64,000 bases of DNA from Fragum whitleyi. Its lineage: Eukaryota; Mollusca; Bivalvia; Cardiida; Cardiidae. Under the pieces are notes generated by a model. It did not search any database. It saw nothing but the letters and a program-made list of their open reading frames with translations, and was not told the DNA's origin. The position numbers and the translations under genes were made by a program. Numbering within the stretch: the stretch's first letter is position 1; every line of letters starts with the position of its first letter. Shown piece by piece: positions 47,973 to 60,669 of this stretch. The DNA is taken from positions 24,034,449 through 24,098,448 of the forward strand of contig OX411546.1 of NCBI GenBank assembly GCA_948146395.1, given 5' to 3'.

Positions 47973-48534
47973 TTTCTAAAAGGCAGCCGATTTTCTACCA
48001 TTTTTTTCCTATTGGATTGTCAAGAAAGGTATTCATGCAAAATTTTACTTTGCTATATCAAATGCAGCGTAAAAATGTTATTTAACCCTATGTTTTGAAG
48101 ATAGGGCCGATATATTTAAGCAATATTTTCAAAGCAATATCTTTCAAATTAAAAGCGTTATCGACTAAAACGAAAGCGGACAGAACATTTGCCCTTAAGG
48201 TTCATGTAAAGTGTTTGAGACCCAATTTTAAGGGCGCTTCATTAGGCAAGAAAAAGCAGTATGTCCAGGTATATTGTATATCAAAATGAAGCTATTATTT
48301 AAGCACAAGCAGTTGGGCAACACCAGACCGCCATAGCTATAGCGGTAAAGTCAAATCATTGTTGAAACAATTTCCATTTATTTTGTCAACATAATTGTCA
48401 AACCGGTTTGGTCCGTTTTCAAAATAGATGTTAGGTGTGGTGCATCAGCACACCATAATATTGTGAAATATTTTCGGTAATTTATATCAGATTATAGTTT
48501 TTCAGTTCAATGATCTATACCAAATTACTATATA

Positions 48535-49010
48535 TTTATCATTCAGTGAAATAGAAATTGATTTATTGCTAAACAACCTTACAGGTATATAAACTATTAA
48601 TTTGTCAATTTATGTTGTGATGATACATCATTCCTTACAAAGATCTGCACGTTAACAAAATTAGAATGACATATATGATGTGTTTATAAAATAAGTAAAA
48701 ACAAACTACTACACGTTTTGGGCCCGAGTTTTATACCAACGTTTGTAGTAGTACCTGGGTAGTACTTTAGTCTGTACTTTGTTCAAATATTAGCCAATTT
48801 TATCCAACAGTCTTGCGGTTGCTTGTTCAGTACAAAATGGCCCTTTTCCACAATGTTCTGGCCATAGCGCTAAAGCTATGGTAGTCTTGTGTTGCTTAAT
48901 TGCTTATGCTCATGAATAGCTTCATTTTGATATATACCTGGACATACTGCTTTTTCTTGGCAAATGAACCGTTTTAAAATTGGGCCTCAAACACTTTACA
49001 TGAACCTTAA
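48535..49010 (+). repeat. Dispersed repeat V, copy 2
   Basis: Counterpart of 14850-15300, same orientation, with a palindromic CCATAGCGCTAAAGCTATGG at the position of ATACCTCTAGAGGTAT in copy 1: the arm sequence differs but the palindrome is largely kept. Confidence 0.7.
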
Positions 49011-50214
49011 ATATATGATGTACTGTGAGAGATCATGAAATATCGATTTGATCTAATTAGTCAGCTATAAACAGGAAATAACGAGACATTGAGACGAATT
49101 TGATATAATCGGTCTTATTCAACGCAAATTTCACATTCTATTTATAATTTGTCCCTTCTTTTTGGATAAATCCACAAAACTCTTGGAATTCATCGTGTTA
49201 AATTGTAAAGGCCTTTGAATAAACTCCGTATGTCAAACGACTTAATTACATTCATGATGCCGTTATTTGTACTGCATCGAAATAGCGATGCTGTACGCCC
49301 TAAGCTCATTTTCATATTTTCTAGAACAAGTGAAATAACACCCGTGTAATATATACTTAACAAAATAAGAAACTTTACATGACTTACTGAAGGCTGCAGT
49401 GTCGCTATGAAACCATATAGAATGAAAAATTTACTATTACGTTTAACCTGAAAGTAATTTCCGTTGTTTTATGGAAGGTTCAGCACCGGATGTCTGTAAA
49501 ATGAGACTTTTATTGGTGGTCAAAGGACAAAGGGGTCGATTTCAATAATCACAGAAATTAAAGAAAGTGTATTAGCGATGTTTTGAGTATCATTCCTTTA
49601 AGTTTTTGTTCTTAAAGGCATTTCAATATCATGAGTGGAAAATGTCTTAGCTAGACACCTATACTTGTTTTGCAGTTATCCTTCTTATAATGAAATGGAT
49701 TGGAAAATATGCGATTGTAACAACACCTCCATATGACGTCACTAGGGGCCTATCTGAAATCGAGCGACACCTATAGTGTATATACGTCGCTTTCAAGAGT
49801 TTTACATTTAAAACTCGACGACTGGTGCACCTTTACACAGTTTCTTGTCGTTCTCACGGCACGGATAGAACAATTTGAGTCAGTGCGTGACATTTCCAGC
49901 AATTTGACGAACGCGTGATGGACAGACATTTAGCTACTTGGACATCACCACACTGCATCAAAAATGTTCTACAATCATGCTCAGTCAGATAAGGTCCGTA
50001 GCTGTCTATTTGGCACACAGTGAAGACTCTGACCAGCCTTTGAAGATGTATTGGCTGGTCATAGTATTAACGTTGCGCCCTTGTGAATTTTGTTGGAAAT
50101 GTGACGCACAGGCTCATTTCATTTGAGCCAACACTCGCCCTCCTATCGTAGGCGTATTACCCGCCAATTCTGTGGGAGACAAATGCCACTATTCACAATG
50201 ACTTTTTCTCAAAA
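49011..50214. other. Intergenic DNA, no supported gene
   Basis: Plus ORFs at 49733-49918 and 49938-50126 have no recognised domain. A TGACGTCA lies at 49734-49741. Confidence 0.4.
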
Positions 50215-50310
50215 TATAATGCAAGATGGTAGTGCCGTAGATCGAACCCACGACCCCATGATTGAAAACCAGACGCGTTACCGACTGCCCTAACCGGGCT
50301 TGGCAGTTTT
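50125..50310 (-). mobile_element. tRNA-headed SINE fragment
   Basis: On the minus strand the head reads GCCCGGTTAGGGCAGTCGGT (box A region) and GGGTTCGATCTACGG (box B), with GCGTCTGGTTTTCAATCATG between, where a tRNA anticodon arm would be. The acceptor ends do not pair well (GCCCGG start, no complementary end), so this is not a functional tRNA gene. The downstream core differs from the other three SINEs. Confidence 0.6.
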
Positions 50311-50534
50311 AAACCAAGATATTAAAATGAGAGTTGCCTGTCCCGGGTAGCCATACTTAGGAGTGGCGTTGTCAACAGACATGCAAGCTCTTTTCATACC
50401 TGTAGTCTGATTTCTGCATTTTTTCGATTGCTATGGCATGCCCGTTTAAATAAAAATGTACTAACAATATTACTATTTCGTGACAATGCTACGGGATGAG
50501 TATGGCTGAGTAATAAAAACACTCAAAATAAGCT

Positions 50535-50725
50535 GTAACACGAGCTTTTGAACGACATCTTCTCCTAAATTACTTTGCTTATTTCAATGAAATTTTGTCA
50601 GAATGTTCCTTGGTTAAACCTCCCCCTAAAATTGTCGCGAAATTCTGATTGGCCCTCAAATATTGGCGTGGCAGGATATGGCATTTTTCATTAAAAATCT
50701 TTGAATGGCATCTCCGCCTTAATTA
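50535..50725 (-). repeat. Degenerate ACAAGAG-type interior units
   Basis: Reverse complements of GAAGATGTCGTTCAAAAGC, TTTCATTGAAATAAGC and GGAACATTCTGAC blocks match 32345-32880 loosely. Confidence 0.5.
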
Positions 50726-51104
50726 CTTAGAATCTCAGATCAGTTTTTAAAGTAAACAAAACTTTCAGAAGTAGAAATATTTCGAATAACATCGATTTCA
50801 TTAGCACCTGTCAACAATCGTCTGAACAAGGTGTCATCACACTTAAATCTATGCTGTATGACACACGGCATTATTTGTTAACCCCTGAAATGCATGGAAA
50901 TATTTGTTTCAATACACAGCGTAGATCTTTATCTAGGTAGATGATGGGCTCAAAAATAAATCAATTTGAGTCAAAATACCCTAGTGTGTATGAAAAGAGC
51001 TTTCAGTTACAGGTTTCACAATGGGGTGAAATTAAAGGAAAGAGTAAGAAAGACATGTCTTAAAAACTGGTATCGTTCACGATTTGATGGGTGGAAAAGG
51101 GAGA

Positions 51105-51395
<291 letters not shown>

Positions 51396-52194
51396 ATAGG
51401 TGGTACGGACAAAGATGAGACTGCACATGTGTTCAAGCTGATGTTTGTCTATAGCTCCTGCCAAGGCAGGAATAATCCGGGTTCAGTATGACAGAGTTAA
51501 GTATTTATGGTCCATGGATGGACCAATGAATGGATGGATGAAGAGAAGGATAGATGGATAAAGAGATTAATGGAGAGAGAGAGTATAGTGATGAACACAC
51601 AGGACAATATAGGACAAATGTACAGTGCAAGAACAACAGAGAAATGGAAGAAGAAGGAAAATTTCTACAAAAAAAACCCACACGAGAAACAAGGACACAC
51701 TAACTGCTTAGAGGGTGGCTTGATTGCACAGCCACACACACACACAAACACACTCACATACTAATAGAACCCTGAAATGGACACCTTAGCCATAACCAAC
51801 TTTAAAATTTCAATGATACAATAGACTTAATCCATTTCCACACTTTCTCTCTTTTGTTTGAAAAAAGGCCGAGCAAAACACTGGTGAAAATGAAGAAATA
51901 AAAATAAACTTTTTTTATTGCCAACATTGTTTGTACATAAAGATAAAAAAAATTAAATAATTCATGAACTTAAAACTATTGCCTCTTACTTCTTTATAAT
52001 TGCAATCTAATGAAATAAAGAATGTCAAATTGTCTTTTGTTTGTGTACCATTTGTTTAACTTCATGCCGTTTAACTTCGATAGCGAGAAAAAATACACGA
52101 TCTAAAAATAGATTGTGTAATACACGCAGAAAGTAGACTCGAAACTTCAATGTTTAGCCGAGTATTTTAATAGTTTCTTAGACCAAGGGGATTG
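51396..52194. other. Intergenic DNA, simple-sequence rich
   Basis: Has GGATGGATGAA and a CACACACACACAAACACA run near 51730. No supported gene; the ORF at 51507-51764 is low complexity. Confidence 0.4.
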
Positions 52195-52370
52195 CAATTA
52201 TAAGGGCAGAGTGTCTTTTTCACAGCGTTTATAGGGGTATAAAGTGCAATTGCCTTAGCACATGGCTTAAACATAACGCCCTACGGGCGTTATTTGCCAT
52301 GTGCTAAGGCAATTGCACTTTATACCCCAATAAACGCAGTGAAAAAGACACTCATCCCTATAATAATTGG
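52195..52370. repeat. Long foldback hairpin
   Basis: Arms of about 65-70 bp: GTGTCTTTTTCAC, GTTTAT, GGGGTATAAAGTGCAATTGC, CTTAGCACATGGC facing GCCATGTGCTAAGG, CAATTGCACTTTATACCCC and GTGAAAAAGACAC, with an inner stem AACGCCC/GGGCGTT. The outer arms continue as ATTATAAGGGC and CCCTATAATAATT. Confidence 0.8.
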
Positions 52371-52415
52371 ATCACTCTACCAATTTTGCCACCTGGTAAT
52401 AAGTTGAAGACTACA

Positions 52416-54004
52416 CTTTTTTATGCCAATCTCATTTTTAAAAGAAAGTAACATAATGGTAAAAACATTGACACAGAAAAAAAGAGATTGCTGATATATA
52501 TAATACGTACTTAGTGTTTTGTATGGAAAAAAATATCTAACGAGGTTGGGAGAATTGAAAATTGTCGAGGCTCTGCCGAGACAATTATCAATTCTCACAA
52601 CCGAGTTTGATATTTTTTCATATAATACACTTAGTACGTATTATATTTATCTTATAATCTATATTTGTCTTGTTTTCGTCGGCGTTTCTAAATGAAATGC
52701 AAGTTTCTAAAAATAACCAAATTATATCATGTTCTAAAAATAACTATGTGATATCATAAACAATATCATACGGGATGTTATCATACGGATATTTGTATAG
52801 TTATAAGATAAACTTTTTTATGCCAATCTCATTTTTAAAAGAAAGTAACATAATGGTAAAAACATTGACACAGAAAAAAAGAGATTGCTGATATATATAG
52901 TACGTACTTAGTGTTTTGTATGGAAAAAAATATCTAACGAGGTTGGGAGAATTGAAAATTGTCGAGGCTCTGCCGAGACAATTATCAATTCTCACAACCG
53001 AGTTTGATATTTTTTCATATAATACACTTAGTACGTATTATATTTATCTTATAATCTATATTTGTCTTGTTTTCGTCGGCGTTTCTAAATGAAATGCAAG
53101 TTTCTAAAAATAACCAAATTATATCATGTTCTAAAAATAACTATGTGATATCATAAACAATATCATACGGGATGTTATCATACGGATATTTGTATAGTTA
53201 TAAGATAAACTTTTTTATGCCAATCTCATTTTTAAAAGAAAGTAACATAATGGTAAAAACATTGACACAGAAAAAAAGAGATTGCTGATATATATAATAC
53301 GTACTTAGTGTTTTGTATGGAAAAAAATATCTAACGAGGTTGGGAGAATTGAAAATTGTCGAGGCTCTGCCGAGACAATTATCAATTCTCACAACCGAGT
53401 TTGATATTTTTTCATATAATACACTTAGTACGTATTATATTTATCTTATAATCTATATTTGTCTTGTTTTCGTCGGCGTTTCTAAATGAAATGCAAGTTT
53501 CTAAAAATAACCAAATTATATCATGTTCTAAAAATAACTATGTGATATCATAAACAATATCATACGGGATGTTATCATACGGATATTTGTATAGTTATAA
53601 GATAAACTTTTTTATGCCAATCTCATTTTTAAAAGAAAGTAACATAATGGTAAAAACATTGACACAGAAAAAAAGAGATTGCTGATATATATAATACGTA
53701 CTTAGTGTTTTGTATGGAAAAAAATATCTAACGAGGTTGGGAGAATTGATCATTGTCGAGGCTCTGCCGAGACAATTACCAATTCTCACAACCGAGTTAG
53801 ATACTTTTTCATACAATACACTTAGTACGTATTATATTTATCTTATAACCTCTTTTTGTCTTGTTTTAGTCGATGTTTCTAACTTAAATGCTAGTTTCTA
53901 AAAATAACTGTATGATATTATTGTTCTAAAAATAACTATGTGATATCATAAAAAATATCATACGGGTTGTTATCATACGGATACTTGTATAGTTATAAGA
54001 TAAA
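52416..54004. repeat. 397-bp satellite, four units, hairpin-bearing
   Basis: The start of CTTTTTTATGCCAATCTC recurs at 52416, 52813, 53210 and 53607, exactly 397 bp apart. Units 1-3 are nearly identical (one visible change, TATAATACG to TATAGTACG); unit 4 is more diverged. Each unit contains a foldback of about 147 bp with termini ATAATACGTACTTAGTGT and ACACTTAGTACGTATTAT around GGCTCTGCC. Repeated minus ORFs beginning MRIDNCLGRAST are shadows of the palindrome. Confidence 0.95.
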
Positions 54005-54620
54005 AATATTTCCATACTTCATTCATGTTATATCAAACTGTGCATAAAAACTTGGGGTTGTGTGGAAGATGGTAAGGCATGGAAATAGAAAAGGTGTCCG
54101 GCATTTCCTACCAAGTTCATGGGGTACAAATTCAATTGAATGGTTGACTTTTACAGGAAAAACAGTGGACACTTATAAAAAAATGAAATTTTAATGTCGA
54201 GAAGATTTGTGGTGACTCGGAACAAAATGAAGAATGATGAATTACTGAAAAAAAATATTATGAAAGAAAGACAAAATATGTCAGAAAATGTGAATAGAAA
54301 GAGAAATAGACTTCCAGACAGAGAAGACAGACAGATAGGGACAGAAGAACATAGAAATATAAGTTAATGGGTCTTTTAAATAACTGAGATAGCAAAGGCA
54401 TAGAAAAATCTATAATGTGGTAATTATTTGTTGTTACAAATACCAAAATATCATTTCAATATTTTTTGATGTGTTGATGCAAAGCATCATATTCTCTTTT
54501 AACAATATTTTGAAAAGAATGGGTATAGGTAGAAGATAAAAAGCTTTAACAATGAACCTCTGATGAATTAAAATGGCTATAAGTTCCAGAAAAGAATACT
54601 ATTTAGTTTTGTTGCTTTGA
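54005..54620. other. Intergenic DNA, no gene seen
   Basis: AT-rich, with a purine-rich stretch near 54260-54360. Nothing recognised. Confidence 0.4.
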
Positions 54621-54624
54621 TTAA

Positions 54625-54761
54625 AGGCATTGGACCCGTGATAGTTCCGTGGCGTTTGGGAATTAATAACTAAAACAGTGTAAACCCAGATTTCGTAAGG
54701 AAACGTCGGTCAACATTATGAAAGTTCCGAAATGTTGTGGAAATATCATTGGTCCACTACC
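54625..54761. mobile_element. TTAA-flanked MITE, diverged copy
   Basis: TTAA at 54621-54624 and 54762-54765 bracket AGGCATTGGACCC and GGTCCACTACC. The inner AACAGTGTAAACCC, GTAAGGAAACG and GTCAACATTATGAAAG blocks match 23108-23274, but the hairpin arms are less perfect, so it is older. Confidence 0.75.
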
Positions 54762-54765
54762 TTAA

Positions 54766-55539
54766 GAGTAGGAAAGAGTCTTAGTAAGATTGTTTCAAAA
54801 ATAAATAAATGTCCTTTTTGTGAAAAGAAATAATTTTCACAATTCTTTACAATAAAGTATTAAAGCAGAATGGATAAATATAAATAAGATAGTTAATTAA
54901 AATAATTCAAATAAATAATTGAAATACTTTTCACCATTGGATTTTCAGTGTGAAAGGTTATAGAAAATGCTCTGGAGAAAAAAATCAATAGAGTAATACT
55001 GGTGTAAGACCTCAAATCAGAAAGTAAAAAAGTGTGCCTCTTGATAAAATCTATGTCAGTGCAATGTACTGGTATCTTCCAGTTTTAAAAACAATATGGG
55101 ATCAAAGTATAATGTCATATAAGCTGATATTTTAATCAGTCACAAAAATGCATCAAAATAAGCATAATTTCTTGTACAGTTAAAAACTTTCTATCAGTTG
55201 CAGGCTGTTATTAGCATATTTTGGCACCTAAAATTGGTGGTTTCTGACTGTGCTGAGTTGTCAGGTTGCTTTATAATAACATAGCCACCATTCCAAAAAC
55301 CTAGAAAATATATTTGTAAAAATATATGGCACTTTTTCACTCTCAAACACCCTTGTCTATACTTCTTCATTGGAGATCTCAATGTGATTCTGCCAATACT
55401 ACAGTTATGCCTGCAGTCTGTCATATTACAAATACAATCCTTAACAAAATTTAAAAAAAAATACAAAAAAACAGTAGTTGTGTATCAGCATTTCAAAGAA
55501 TAATGACATTTAAAAAAGACTTTGGTTTTACAAATGGCT
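54766..55539. other. Intergenic DNA, no gene seen
   Basis: Minus ORF at 55194-55466 (90 codons) has no recognisable domain. No repeat ends. Confidence 0.35.
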
Positions 55540-56764
55540 TAACTGTCTTTTCGAAAATGGACCCGATCTGTCAAGTGTCACAGTAATAGGGGCCAAATGA
55601 ATGTTCTAATTAGGAAATCCTTGGTTATGCTCTATAGACCACAGTTTTCATCAGATTGTCTTCAGACTTGCTAAGATTAATTTATCATCACAATGATTGC
55701 TACCATTTGAAAATATTTCTGAGCGAATGAGGGTCACGAGAAAAAGGGGCCTATATTTGAATTTTAAGAAATTTTCATCTTCATTTATGCATAGAAGTTA
55801 AGTGCATATTAATGTGGTCTCGTTATTTTATATTGCGCCATAGAAAAGGGGCCTAAATGTAAACTTTCTTGATAACTAAACTCCTCTTTTAAAAAATTGA
55901 TACATACATGTGAAAATTTCACAGAATATTCCATATCCAGTGAATATGTGTATCGCTCTAGTTTAGTCCACAGTTTTTATCCGATTGTTTTCAAACTTGC
56001 TCAGAATAATTGTTCAATCACAAGGATTGTTTCTTTTGAAAATGAATCTCATCCGTCATGAGTCATGGAAAAAGGACCGTAATGCTAATTTATTTTGAAA
56101 ATATTTGTAAAAGCTCTAAAGTCAACAGTTTCCCTCCGATTGCCTTTAAATATGTTAATAATAATTGTATTATCACAAGGATGTATCCTTTGATTTGTTT
56201 GTTTGAAGACGGTTTTACACCGCTTTCAACAATCTATCCAGGTGGTTGGAGCACCTAACAATAGATTCCTGGTATTTTTCATGACAATACTACCGTCACA
56301 TTCCTTTTTAGCCTCAAGCTGCTATCCAATCTAGGTAAACGATATTCATCCCATTTGTGAAAGACAAATACTAGTAGTCGGAAAGAATGAGTGACGCCGT
56401 CGGTGGTTCCTTTTGAAAATAAAGCCGATTCTATAAGCACCATTTTTAATTTAATCGGAAAATCGGAAAAATCTCGTTAAAGCTGTAGAGTCCGAAGTTT
56501 TCATACGATTGTCTTCAAACTTGCTCAGAACGATTTTATCATCACAATGATGTTTCCTTCAGAAAATGGGCCATACCTTCCGAGCGTCACACGGGAAACG
56601 CATTCGGAACATCACACCGCCAATCTCACGATCAACCTCGGATGTACATAGACGGACTTTTTTCAAAAATTACGGGAGAACTATTATTTATGATTATTAT
56701 TATTTTTTACTCGAGGATAACACGATAAAGGGTCGAATGACTCTTATTTCCATCGTGGTCCTAA

Positions 56765-56960
56765 CTCATACCAGATCTTATCCTGCACATATAGAGAGAG
56801 GCAATGGTTTCTAACCACCGCTACCCACTTTTACAGCTGGGTGCACTGGGGCCCTGTCTGTAAAGTGACCTGCCCAAATACACTACCCGCCTCCGATGGG
56901 GCTCGAACCCGCAACCACCAGGGGGTAGCCCTCAAATCCTTGTGTGAAAGCAATCGAAGT
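56765..56960 (-). mobile_element. tRNA-headed SINE inside the giant array
   Basis: On minus: box B-like GCGGGTTCGAGCCCC, then core CAGTGCACCCAGCTGTAAAA, GTGGGTAGCGGTGGTTAG, TTGCCTCTCTCTAT, matching the SINEs at 15646 and 30911. It interrupts the ~140-bp unit array, so it is younger than the array. Confidence 0.75.
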
Positions 56961-59427
56961 CGCCAACGCTACTCGTTTAATCATCGTGAAATCATCGTAT
57001 CATTATATAAAGGTAATTAGCTTTAGATTCTTAAATAACACCTGAAAACTCTTAATTTTTGGGAATGATCCGTTATTTACTGTAAAAGATATAAATCTAA
57101 AGATAGCGCCGGATGTTTCCGCGCTAGATTTTCTTATACTCGTTCCGCTTAACAAATGTACGATTTTGTTACATACCCATCCGCCTTATATACATCCGAG
57201 GTCTGTTGCAGTTTACGGAAATGACCGCCTGATGTTCCGAATGACGGGAAAATGGGCAAAAATGAAATTTAATGGGAAACCCTCGTTAACGCTCATTAGT
57301 CCACAGTTTTAATCTGATTGTCTTCAAACTTGCTCAAAATGATTATAATATCAAAAGAAAGACTCCTTGTGAAAATGGGCTTGTTCCACCAAGCGTCACG
57401 AGAAAAGGGGCTAAATACAAAATTAATTTGAAAATCTTCGTTATCACTCTAGAGTCCAGTTTTCATTCGATTGTCTTCAAACTTGTTCAGAATAATTGGT
57501 CCATACCAAGGATAGTTCTTTCTCAAAATGGGATCGATCTGTCAGGCGTCACGGGAAAAAAAGCCACATTAAAATTTGATTGACGAATTCTGGTTAAAAC
57601 GGTGTTCATCTGATTGTCTTCAAACGTGCCTAGAATGATTGTATCAAACCAAGAAAGGTTCCTTTTGGGAATGGGCCCAATCCGTCAAGCGTCATGAGAA
57701 AGGGACCAAATGAAATTTTAGAAAATCCTTGCTTACACTGTTAAATCTACAGTTTTCACTTAATTGTTATTAAACTTCTTCAGAATAATTGTACCATCAC
57801 AAAGATGATTCCTTTTCGAAATAGGGCCCGGTCCATGAATCGTCACAGGATAAGGGGCATAATATCAATTTAAATGGAAAATCTTCTTAAACACTCTAGA
57901 GCCCGTAGTTTTCACCGGATCGTCTTCAAACTTGTGCAAAATGATTGTATCATAACAATTATTGTACCCTTCAAAAATGTGTCTTTACGATTGAGCGTCG
58001 CCAGTAAAGGGGCATTATCATCTTTATTTTTAAGAATTCTCGTTTACACTTCTTCATATATGCATTGAGGTTAATCAAAAACTTTACTTAGTGTTCTTCA
58101 TCATGTGACGATGTGCATATGTATATGGTCTAGTGCTTGAGTACTACTTCATAGAAAAAGGAGCCTTAATGTAAACCTCGGTATTAACAGAACTCCTCTT
58201 TTATTAGTGGATACATTCATCTGAACGTTTCACAGAATATTGCAAGTGACTACATTTGTATGTGCATTTGTGGTGGTTAAGTTACATGTATATGCCGCGT
58301 CATGGTAAAAGTGACCTTCATGTATACTCATAGTTAACACAACTTCACATATATGCACGGATTTTAATAAAAAAAATTAACAGAAAATATTTCACTATGT
58401 GAACATGGCCAATCTTTTGTAATTTGGTGGTATGCCAAGTCACGACAAAAGGAGCCTTCATATTAACTTAATTGCTAATTCTACTCTTCTTTTGTTCTAT
58501 AGTTACATTTGTATAAAACTCTCCAAGAAGGTTTTATATAAGGTTACCAAAAGTCCTAAAACTTTCGATTTACCATAGTTACATTTTTGGTATTTGGTGC
58601 AATTATGCGACATCACTGGAAAAGCGGTCTTAGATAAATTTCCTTGTTAAATGAAACCCTTCTACATTTATGGATATGTTTTCAAGAACATTTCACAGAA
58701 TGGTCCTTAACATATGGCAATGCGCTTAATTTCAGTGTTGTGTGATATTTTGCCTCAGTACGAAAAAGGGGACCTTAATCTAAATTTCCTAAATAGCACA
58801 AGTGCTCCTTCATTTATGTTCAGAAACTTAAACAGATTGTTCTTCATCATGTGAGCATCGCATGTTTTTCGATACGGTGTTATTTTCTTGTTCTGAAGAG
58901 TGACTCCGCCTTGAGATTCGAGGGATCAAACGCCATTAAGCCCGTTATGAATGTCTACGTAGAAAGTTTAAGACATTTTATTGGTCTTAACCTAAAGGGT
59001 ACTTTTGGAATAGGGCTACGCTGTTCAAGGTAAATATTTCTGAGTTAGAAAATCCTTCAATCTGGCCGATTTGTTAGGTCGTTCAAGATGTTACTAAAAT
59101 CTACACTAGGACATTAAAGATAGTAATTAGTTTATAAGTATTTGCTTACTGAATTCAGGTCAGATATAGTTCCTGTTTTACAATTAAGTTTATATTTTTA
59201 CTTTCTATAGTAAAACAAGAAATATTTTCTGCGTATTTTTTTCCAGGAATAATGAGTCTCAGTAACTAAGTATATCAGATAGCAGATGTCCATATCTTTT
59301 CTTGCTTATATATTAGATAAGTTGCTTATACTTTTAATTCATTTTCATATGAAATCCTCATGGAGGTAAAATCCTTTGTTTTTGAAAGCGGGGTAACCTC
59401 AGTGAGTAGTACCTATTGATTACATAT

Positions 59428-59765
59428 ATCTTGTTTTATCTTATAACTATACAAATATCCGTGTGATAACATCCCATATAATATTTTTTATGATATCACA
59501 TAGTTATTTTTAGAACAATGAAATAATGCGGTTATTTTTAGAAACTTGCATTTCTGTTCAAAACATCGACGAAACCAAGACAAATAGAGGTTATAAGATA
59601 AAAATAATACATACTTAGTGTATTGTATGAAAAAAGTATCTAACTCGGTTGTGAGAATTGATAATTGTCTCGGCATAGCCTCGACAATTTTCAATTCTCC
59701 CAACCTCGTTAGATATTTTTTTCTCATACAAAACACTAAGTACGTATTATATATGTATCATAAAC
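59428..59765. repeat. Inverted single unit of the 397-bp satellite
   Basis: Reverse-oriented relative to 52416-54004: TCTTATAACTATACAAATAT, TGATATCACATAGTTATTTT, then the foldback with ATACATACTTAGTGTATTG and CACTAAGTACGTATTAT. It lies inside the end of the giant array, about 5.4 kb from the tandem satellite, so this hairpin sequence also occurs as a dispersed insertion. Confidence 0.85.
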
Positions 59766-59909
59766 AACACTATCAAGACATAGGCTTTTTGAAGAGACAG
59801 TAGAGCGGTCTAAGGCCCTCATGGACCTCTTGTTATTCTTATGACACTAGTGTCAACCTTGTAATATAATAAAATATTCAGCGGAATAACTTGAGACACG
59901 AAGAGAGTA

Positions 59910-60030
59910 TTTGTTGATTTCATAGAGGTTTGAAACTTAAAACCTAATCACAAAGTATGAATACGAGAAGCGGATTCATACTTGAGTGTGACAAGGTTTT
60001 TAGTTTCATACCTCTATGAAATCAACAAAT
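59910..60030. repeat. Foldback hairpin
   Basis: TTGTTGATTTCATAGAGGT and GAAACTTAAAACC...GTATGAAT pair with ATTCATAC, GTTTTTAGTTTC and ACCTCTATGAAATCAACAA; loop around ACGAGAAGCGG. Confidence 0.75.
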
Positions 60031-60669
60031 GCTTTTTCCATATCTTATAGTTTAATATCATGAAGCAAAAATGTAAATAGTTCTTCAAATGGGACATACT
60101 TCTTTAAGGACTACTATGTGCGAAAGCTTAGAAAATAACAGCGTACTAAAAATTAATTTCATCTGGGAATGAAACTTATTTTTCAGCCAATCACACTGCA
60201 CGAAATATGATGGAATCAACCAAAAAGAGATTAATAACTCATGCAACTCCCATACCTTATTATAAGATGTTTTAATTAACGGTTGCCACATCCAAGCAGA
60301 CTTGTAAAAAAACTAATTTCGTCTTGTGAAGAAATTAGGTTTTACAGCATACAATCCGTGCCGCTCCTTAAATATCTTAATTTCGATTCGCTAGTTTACA
60401 ATTAGGAAATTCAGCTTTATATTTGTCACGTGAAGAAAATAATTAATGAAGTGACAATAAACAGATCGGTGTCGTCAATGAAAATAAGTTGACCAATCAA
60501 ACCACTTAATTTGAATAACTGTGTACCTCCATCATTTTCAGCCATTTCGTTTAAAACATTCTTAACTGATCGGCGACTTAAACATCATGAACACAGCATA
60601 AATGAGCTGTAGTCTTGGCTTTTAAGTCAACCACTATCAATTTGCGTTCAATACTACATCTTAGGCAAG
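60031..60669. other. Intergenic DNA upstream of the orphan exon
   Basis: No repeat ends recognised. AATTTCGTCTTGTGAAGAAATT near 60315-60336 is a short palindrome. This would hold the promoter if the exon at 60670 is real. Confidence 0.35.

Larger units (their letters stand above)
55540..59828 (-). repeat. Giant degenerate array of about 140-bp ACAAGAG-element units
   Basis: Many units share CCACAGTTTTCATC, GATTGTCTTCAAACTTGCTC, ATCACAAGGATG, CCTTTTGAAAATGGG and GTCACGGGAAAAGGGGC blocks, the same unit as in 1367-2044. The clearest runs are 55560-56220, 56460-56620 and 57290-58060; 58060-59000 holds a shorter variant with CATTTATG and AAAAGGGGACCTTAAT. The right end, GGACCTCTTGTT (about 59820-59828), is the ACAAGAG terminus read on minus. 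The 3' stem-loop is not seen near 55540. Other elements have inserted within it. Confidence 0.7.

Noticed and set aside
52377..53816. Four similar minus ORFs beginning MRIDNCLGRAST, suggestive of a repeated gene
   Set aside because: They are the same palindromic segment of the 397-bp satellite; length and C-termini vary with unit edges and no protein family is recognised.
52416..54004. CRISPR-like regular array
   Set aside because: The whole 397-bp unit repeats with no unique spacers, and the context is an animal genome.
55194..55466. 90-codon minus ORF as a small cysteine-containing protein
   Set aside because: No signal peptide, splice context, or conserved motif; composition matches the AT-rich background.
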